Assembly: GCA_028288545.1 (NCBI GenBank)
Contig: JAQBNQ010000193.1
Span: forward strand, 1-10,322
Length of the DNA stretch: 10,322 nt
Direction of reading: 5' to 3'
Source: Bacteroidota bacterium
GTDB taxonomy: Bacteria; Bacteroidota; Bacteroidia; Chitinophagales; LD1
Each line of letters begins with the position of its first letter. Position 1 is the stretch's first letter. Made by a program: the position numbers and the translations under genes. Below are positions 6,114 through 10,322 of the stretch, piece by piece. The notes below the pieces were generated by a model, which worked only from the letters and a program-made list of their open reading frames with translations, did not search any database and was not told where the DNA came from.

Positions 6114-6205
6114 TGGAGGCAGATGGTATTGGCTTTTACCTATCCGATAATGAAGTTTGGTTGACAGAGCATGTGGCGGTGAGGTATTTGAGAAAGATCC
6201 CTTGA
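6114..6205 (+). pseudogene. Fragment of a second kptA, 3' end only
   Basis: These 92 bases align without gaps to the last 92 bases of the intact kptA (4950-5041), by my hand count 76 of 92 identical and 68 of the first 76. The frame encodes EADGIGFYLSDNEVWLTEHV, then AVRYLRKIP and a TGA at 6203-6205, in line with the intact C-terminus. Nothing upstream of 6114 resembles the rest of the gene; the fragment begins about 15 bases after the last REP-like repeat. It cannot encode a working enzyme. The divergence says it is either an old duplication or the remnant of a different kptA allele, not a fresh copy. Confidence 0.85.
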
Positions 6206-6298
6206 AACGCACATATTTGGCTAATTGATTATATTTTACCTTTTCGGTGATTGCCATTCTCCCGTTTATATCCCTTCTTTGCGCCATAAACTACCAAG

Positions 6299-7423
6299 AT
6301 GGAAACAAATCTAACTGAAAGCGTTGAAGCCGAACTCCCATCATGGTGGGATAATTATTTCTGGAAAATTGCCAAGGAGTATTTCAAAAATAAAATTTTT
6401 CTGTTTGGGTTTATAATTTTCGCGGGGTACTGGTTTTTGCCTTTACTTGTTGGCTGTATTTGCAGCGTTCATACTATTGGAGATACAATGAAAGATATTC
6501 ATGAATTTGGCCATTTATACCTATCCGATCATACCCATCTCTTCTTTAGCCTTACCGTATCTGCCGGGGGAATGCTTTGTCTAATTATTCTTAACAAAAT
6601 CCCAACTTCAATTTCCATTTTAATTAATGAGGAAGTTCTTACCGCCCCTAGTGAGACCATCAAGTCTTTATACCTACAAGAGCGAAAAAATGCGCACACC
6701 TTATTTTTGCAACTTTGTTCTGCTCTGTTAGTGATTCCCACAGGTTTTGCATTTTTTAAATTCTTTTATCTTCCAAAATATAGTTTTTGGTGGGGGAATT
6801 CGGCCCATGGCTATCAAGGAATATACTTTATGCTCATCGCCATGCTCATGGTATATTACGGCACCCGGGTACTAGTCCTGTTAAGTTTTAATACTAAGTT
6901 TTTATACGATGTCTTAAAACTTGGTATTAAGCCTAAAATATTTCACTCGGATAATAGCAATGGATTAAGCGCTTTAGGAAATATCATTATTTTAAAATGG
7001 CTTTTAGCAATTTGTATTATCCTGGCCATTTTAATTTTATTATTCTTCGGCTATTTGAATTTCGAAAATACTATTGAAACAAAAATATTAGTTAGCATTT
7101 GCTCACTAGCGATTCCTATAATAGCAATTTTACCACTGTTAAAATCCCTACGGGAAATTTCAAAAACCCAAAAAGAGCGATTAAAAATATTTGGAAAGTT
7201 CCTCAACGAAAAATTAGATTCAATACAAACCCTTCTGATACAAGGGGATATTGCAAATGTTGAAGATCAGGTGAAGAACTTCAATGAAATGCAACAGGTA
7301 TTTAACACAATTGCTAAAATGAATGTTTTCCCCTTTAACCCTAGGGCTCTTGCATTTGTTATATTTATATACGCCTTTCAAATAGGTCTTACTATTTATC
7401 AGTTAGTTAATCATGTTGCGTGA
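6299..7423 (+). CDS. Multi-pass membrane protein of unknown function, first gene of a caspase cassette
   Basis: A 374-residue protein I cannot name. About seven hydrophobic segments are visible, near residues 33-55, 81-98, 135-157, 173-197, 229-252, 262-282 and 349-368. Between the sixth and seventh is a long polar, helix-prone stretch (283-345) that may form a coiled coil or cytoplasmic arm. A phrase HSDNSNGLSALG at 216-227 precedes helix five; it recalls an HPDxxGGLxxLG phrase that I remember, with low certainty, from uncharacterised bacterial membrane proteins. No signal peptide, ATPase or enzymatic motif is seen. The caspase-like gene follows after 31 bases on the same strand, so the two are probably co-expressed. 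Base composition is clearly AT-rich compared with the NAD genes, which suggests transfer. It might be a pore former, a sensor, or a substrate of the protease; these are inferences from context. Confidence 0.75.
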   Translation: METNLTESVEAELPSWWDNYFWKIAKEYFKNKIFLFGFIIFAGYWFLPLLVGCICSVHTIGDTMKDIHEFGHLYLSDHTHLFFSLTVSAGGMLCLIILNKIPTSISILINEEVLTAPSETIKSLYLQERKNAHTLFLQLCSALLVIPTGFAFFKFFYLPKYSFWWGNSAHGYQGIYFMLIAMLMVYYGTRVLVLLSFNTKFLYDVLKLGIKPKIFHSDNSNGLSALGNIIILKWLLAICIILAILILLFFGYLNFENTIETKILVSICSLAIPIIAILPLLKSLREISKTQKERLKIFGKFLNEKLDSIQTLLIQGDIANVEDQVKNFNEMQQVFNTIAKMNVFPFNPRALAFVIFIYAFQIGLTIYQLVNHVA

Positions 7424-7454
7424 TAAACTAATGTCAAACAACTAAAAAAATGCA

Positions 7455-8882
7455 ATGAATGTAGCTATCGTTATTGGTGTGAGTAAATATGTCGATTCAA
7501 AAAACAATTTGCCAGGTTGCAAAAATGATGCAGAAGCCATTTATAGAATTTTGCAAAAGACCGACAAATTCGAAAACATCCTTTACATCAACGAGGAGGA
7601 AACCAGCTCTAAGACGAAGGAATTAATTACAAATTTCATTTTGGCAAACAAAGGCAAGCAGATTGACGAACTCCTTTTCTATTACTCAGGACACGGCGAA
7701 TTTACTAATGAGGAATTCTATTATATTCTTTCTGATTTTGACGCAAAAAAGCGAAAACAAAGTTCCCTTCAGAATAGTGAGGTAGATGATTTAATACGTA
7801 CGCTTTCACCACATCTTGTGGTGAAAATTATTGATGCCTGCCAATCCAGAACAACGTATATTAAAGAAAGCAATGTTCTAAGCAAATATTTTAATGAAAG
7901 TAAGCAAGGCTTCAAAAAATGCTATTTCCTAAACTCTTCTTTAAATAGCCAGGCATCGTATCAGGATAAGGAACTCAGTTATTTTACGTTTAGTTTTATC
8001 AAAGCACTTAAAGAACATAAAACGGATGAAATACGCTACAAAGATATTATTGACGTTATATCCGATGAATTTGAAAGCGTTCAAGACCAGACGCCCTTCT
8101 TTGTTATTCAGGCCGACTTAACTGAAAAATTTTGTTTTTTTTCTAAGGGTTTGAGAGAATATTTAAATCCTTTCACGCAAACTAAAATAAATATTACTGA
8201 ACCTAAGAGCAAACCCCTTTCAATAGCTGACCTTGTAAAACAAGACGCAAAAAACTACATAGACAAAGAGGGAGCGCTCCAAACATTAGAATTTATTCAC
8301 AACAAATTTGCGTCGCTTAAATTAAGTACGGAAATATCTGAACTCTTTACCTTGGGAATAACCTTTCTCGAAGATTACAAAAATGTACCAGAAATTGATG
8401 TGGTCGGCAATTGGGTAGAAAAAAATTCAAATGAATATTTTGTTACTCTCATCGAAGATATGCAATACGACGAGGATGGAACTTTGTATCCAATAAATGT
8501 CCTACAATGGACGGTGGAAACCCCCTTCAAGGCTATCTCCATTGATATTATTAGCCAATTCCCCAATCTCGAGAACTACAATTGCACGATTGTTTTTTTA
8601 CTGTCAAAAAAATCTATTAGATTTTTTTATTTTATTACCAATTATATTGAGGAAAGTTGGGATAACAAGAGCCTTAATACAAAGAATCTAAAGTGGACTA
8701 CAATAGAACAAAAAATTGCAGACAAATCGTCAATAACGGAAGGAGTGGAAAAGATTTTCAATGGAATTCAAAGTAGAATAGACAAGGAATTGACAGAAAA
8801 ATTTAAGATTCTAACAGGCCCCGAAGCAACCGAAGATGAAATCAAACCAGATGACAAGACAATTTCAACCACAACTAATTAG
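7455..8882 (+). CDS. Caspase-like peptidase (peptidase C14 family) with novel C-terminal region
   Basis: A 475-residue cytosolic protein without signal peptide or membrane helix. Residues 1-235 match the caspase/metacaspase fold: VAIVIGVSKY at 3-11 region, NLPGCKNDAEAIYRIL at 18-33, the catalytic histidine His80 in LLFYYSGHGE, the catalytic cysteine Cys129 in VVKIIDACQS, and SSLNSQASYQ then YFTFSFIKAL at 161-185. Such proteases cut after specific residues and in bacteria are often tied to programmed cell death or phage defence. Residues 240-475 have no domain I recognise: a helical linker, a mixed alpha/beta portion (about 310-420) and a charged tail. This part may sense a signal or bind the membrane partners. 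Spacing to the neighbours (31 and 8 bases) indicates an operon. The start ATG is followed at once by the first beta strand of the domain, which supports it. Confidence 0.9.
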   Translation: MNVAIVIGVSKYVDSKNNLPGCKNDAEAIYRILQKTDKFENILYINEEETSSKTKELITNFILANKGKQIDELLFYYSGHGEFTNEEFYYILSDFDAKKRKQSSLQNSEVDDLIRTLSPHLVVKIIDACQSRTTYIKESNVLSKYFNESKQGFKKCYFLNSSLNSQASYQDKELSYFTFSFIKALKEHKTDEIRYKDIIDVISDEFESVQDQTPFFVIQADLTEKFCFFSKGLREYLNPFTQTKINITEPKSKPLSIADLVKQDAKNYIDKEGALQTLEFIHNKFASLKLSTEISELFTLGITFLEDYKNVPEIDVVGNWVEKNSNEYFVTLIEDMQYDEDGTLYPINVLQWTVETPFKAISIDIISQFPNLENYNCTIVFLLSKKSIRFFYFITNYIEESWDNKSLNTKNLKWTTIEQKIADKSSITEGVEKIFNGIQSRIDKELTEKFKILTGPEATEDEIKPDDKTISTTTN

Positions 8883-8890
8883 CAGTTTAC

Positions 8891-9475
8891 ATGGAAGAAC
8901 AAGAAAAAAAGAGAGCAGATTTTCTGATGTTAGAATATGGTCAGATTTCAGACAATTTGAGAACATTCTGGAATTTAAGGATGACCGCAATCGGGGTTTT
9001 TATTACTCTTTTGGGATACATCGTATTACACCAAAAAGAAACCCATTATCCTGAAAAACAATTCTTTGACTTATTCCTTGTTTCTTTACTTTGGGTTTTA
9101 GTGTTAATTGCTCGTTCCTTAACTAAAACTATGACCCTCTATTTACATAGGATGAAAAAAATTGCAAACATATTTAAAGTGAACGATTTTTGGACAACCT
9201 ATTTAATATTCGTACAAAAAAACAGAGATTATAGTGCGACAACAATGGTGAATTATACTCTACTCTCTTTGAATTTTATTGTACCGTTTTTTGTAGTAGT
9301 TACAAATGCTGTGAATTTTGAAGAGGGAAAAACTCGTATGAGTATTGTAATAATTGATATTGTGATTGCAGCTATAATTTGCCTATACAATGTATATAAA
9401 ATTAATACAGAGGTAAATATTGCAAATCAGATTATCCTTACGGAAAAAACATGGAACTCGATTGATGAGCCCTGA
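8891..9475 (+). CDS. Small four-helix membrane protein of unknown function, third gene of the caspase cassette
   Basis: A 194-residue protein that I do not recognise. A charged N-terminal helix (1-30, ending LRTFWNLR) leads into four hydrophobic segments at about 31-47, 58-76, 120-140 and 149-168, with a basic, amphipathic loop between the second and third and a short polar tail. An N-terminal helix with a W-x-x-R phrase just before the first membrane segment is reminiscent of SLATT-like and other small membrane effectors of defence cassettes, but I cannot assign it to one. It starts 8 bases after the caspase stop codon, so it is almost surely co-translated with it. Its AT-rich composition matches the two genes before it. 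A role as membrane effector, or as anchor, for the protease is an inference from position. Confidence 0.75.
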   Translation: MEEQEKKRADFLMLEYGQISDNLRTFWNLRMTAIGVFITLLGYIVLHQKETHYPEKQFFDLFLVSLLWVLVLIARSLTKTMTLYLHRMKKIANIFKVNDFWTTYLIFVQKNRDYSATTMVNYTLLSLNFIVPFFVVVTNAVNFEEGKTRMSIVIIDIVIAAIICLYNVYKINTEVNIANQIILTEKTWNSIDEP

Positions 9476-9537
9476 TCTTTGAATTGCGCGGCCTACGAGT
9501 TTTTTACTTATACTTACCCCCTCAATCCAAACCCCTT

Positions 9538-10182
9538 ATGAAAAAATCACTAACTCTCTTCGCTCTCTTACTTTCCCTTTCAACCATCAAACTTTTTGCT
9601 GCAAATGCACAAGACTCCCTCATTTTACTTGACGGTAAAATCATAACCGGAACCATCGAAGAAAAATCTTTAGAGGTATTTGATAACATGCAGGCCAACA
9701 TTAACACCTGGTACACCCTAATAGACCAGGCTGACGGCAAACCAATGAAAGTACAAAACAAAGAGATCAATTACTTTATCATCAGCGGCGTTAGATACGC
9801 CAACCGCAAAATGCCATTGGGCAACAAATTTATGCGCGTAGTTGAAGAAGGCAAGGCCAATCTTTATTTCTGGTTCGGTACCGCCACCGTATCGCATATG
9901 CAACACGATCACTCCAACCCAAGCTTCGATGTTCAAACCCTGGTATCAAACTCGCACGAGTTGAGCACCTTTGTACTTTACATTGATGGCAAACCCTACA
10001 CCCCCAACGCTAAATACCTCAAAAAGCAATTCAGCAATTTTTTCGGCGATTGCCCTAAACTGGTAGAAGAATCAACAAAAGACGGTTTCAATTTTGACGA
10101 CCTTGTAGGTGTCGTAAAAAAATACAACGCCTGCGTTGGCGGCGGCACTTCAAAAACCGGTGCTTCAAAAGCCGGTCACTAG
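9538..10182 (+). CDS. Secreted or periplasmic protein of unknown function
   Basis: A 214-residue protein starting at the ATG at 9538. The frame can be opened at TTG 9484, but the ATG start puts a normal signal peptide at the very N-terminus: MKKS, then a hydrophobic run LTLFALLLSLS, then likely cleavage near the alanines of LFAANAQ (about residues 20-26). After it comes DSLILLDGKIITGTIEE, a pattern seen in many exported Bacteroidota proteins with a small beta-barrel-like start. No catalytic motif is apparent; two cysteines near the C-terminus (in GDCPKL and YNACVGG) could form a disulfide. The tail is a low-complexity Gly/Ser/Thr/Lys run. Base composition returns toward that of the NAD genes, so this is probably host-core sequence at the right edge of the AT-rich cassette. 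Confidence 0.8.
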   Translation: MKKSLTLFALLLSLSTIKLFAANAQDSLILLDGKIITGTIEEKSLEVFDNMQANINTWYTLIDQADGKPMKVQNKEINYFIISGVRYANRKMPLGNKFMRVVEEGKANLYFWFGTATVSHMQHDHSNPSFDVQTLVSNSHELSTFVLYIDGKPYTPNAKYLKKQFSNFFGDCPKLVEESTKDGFNFDDLVGVVKKYNACVGGGTSKTGASKAGH

Positions 10183-10212
10183 TCTCGTCCGCATTTCAAA
10201 ATGCAATAGAAC

Positions 10213-10250
10213 GCCCGCCCGACTGAATGGCTTCAGTCATTCGGGCAGGC
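10213..10250. terminator. GC-rich hairpin after the secreted-protein gene
   Basis: GCCCGCCCGA (10213-10222) pairs with TCGGGCAGGC (10241-10250) at 9 of 10 positions, and an inner stem CTGAA/TTCAG (10223-10227 with 10232-10236, loop TGGC) sits on top, leaving a 4-base bulge. It lies 31 bases after the stop codon and is followed by T-rich sequence (TGATTTATTATGATTTTTAT), so it could act as a terminator. Its left arm shares the 9-mer GCCCGCCCG with the hairpin at 3254, so it may also belong to a dispersed repeat family. Confidence 0.6.
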
Positions 10251-10322
10251 TGATTTATTATGATTTTTATGATGAGTTATGATAATACTGGGGAGCAAAT
10301 ACATGTATTGATCATAATTTTA

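Noticed and set aside
6217..6240. Possible Bacteroidota promoter (TATATTTT) upstream of the membrane-protein gene
   Set aside because: The match to TAnnTTTG is incomplete and the candidate upstream TTG triplets lie at wrong spacing (about 11 and 25 bases), so I cannot support it in such AT-rich DNA.
6096..6287. Minus-strand open frame of 63 codons across the kptA fragment
   Set aside because: It lies opposite sequence clearly derived from kptA on the plus strand and includes repeat DNA, with no protein-like features.
8836..9054. Plus-strand frame bridging the end of the caspase gene and the start of the small membrane protein
   Set aside because: It overlaps two well-supported genes in another frame and has no start context or domain pattern; a frameshift fusion of the two genes is not needed because both have normal ends.
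9484..9537. An 18-codon N-terminal extension of the secreted protein starting at TTG
   Set aside because: It would bury the signal peptide behind a polar, proline-rich stretch; the ATG at 9538 gives a normal exported protein.
10298..10309. Perfect 12-base palindrome AATACATGTATT near the window end
   Set aside because: It could be an operator, but no downstream gene is visible and short AT-rich palindromes are common by chance.

Overview
The window looks like a chromosomal segment of a member of the Bacteroidota, probably a Chitinophagaceae- or Sphingobacteriaceae-like bacterium. The evidence is a lack of clear Shine-Dalgarno sequences before start codons, protein sequences of Bacteroidota style, and intergenic hairpin repeats of the kind scattered through such genomes. 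This is an impression from reading, not a database placement.

Left part (1-5041, + strand): an NAD+ salvage and recycling cluster. Its order is the 3' end of an NrtR-type Nudix/winged-helix regulator, a fused NMN adenylyltransferase/Nudix hydrolase (nadM type), nicotinamide phosphoribosyltransferase (nadV), a macro-domain protein, a divergent PRPP synthetase (prs), and the NAD+-dependent RNA 2'-phosphotransferase kptA. The first four genes are tightly packed (a 9-base gap, a 4-base ATGA overlap, then a 28-base overlap). prs and kptA are each preceded by an intergenic spacer carrying strong hairpins. Together the enzymes can form a nearly closed cycle. KptA consumes NAD+ and releases nicotinamide and an ADP-ribose phosphate; the macro protein may dephosphorylate that product to ADP-ribose; the Nudix domain cuts ADP-ribose to AMP and ribose 5-phosphate; Prs makes PRPP; NadV makes NMN from nicotinamide; NadM restores NAD+. 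NrtR proteins are known to sense ADP-ribose, so the regulator would read an intermediate of the cycle.

Middle (5042-6298): a REP/RAYT-like or IS200/IS605-like module. One Y1 (HUH) transposase on the minus strand is flanked on both sides by at least ten copies of a short imperfect repeat with the core GCTCC-NNN-GGAGC and a 5' ACAGGYC lead. Two doublet types recur in the same order on each side of the transposase. Just beyond the module lies a 92-base broken copy of the kptA 3' end.

Right part (6299-9475, + strand): a visibly AT-rich three-gene cassette made of a seven-helix membrane protein, a caspase-like (peptidase C14) protein with an intact His/Cys pair and an unrecognised C-terminal region, and a four-helix membrane protein. 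The short gaps suggest one operon. The layout resembles a protease plus membrane-partner defence or cell-death cassette, but no function is proven; this is the best candidate for an undescribed system. The window ends with a gene for a small secreted protein (9538-10182) followed by a strong GC-rich hairpin.
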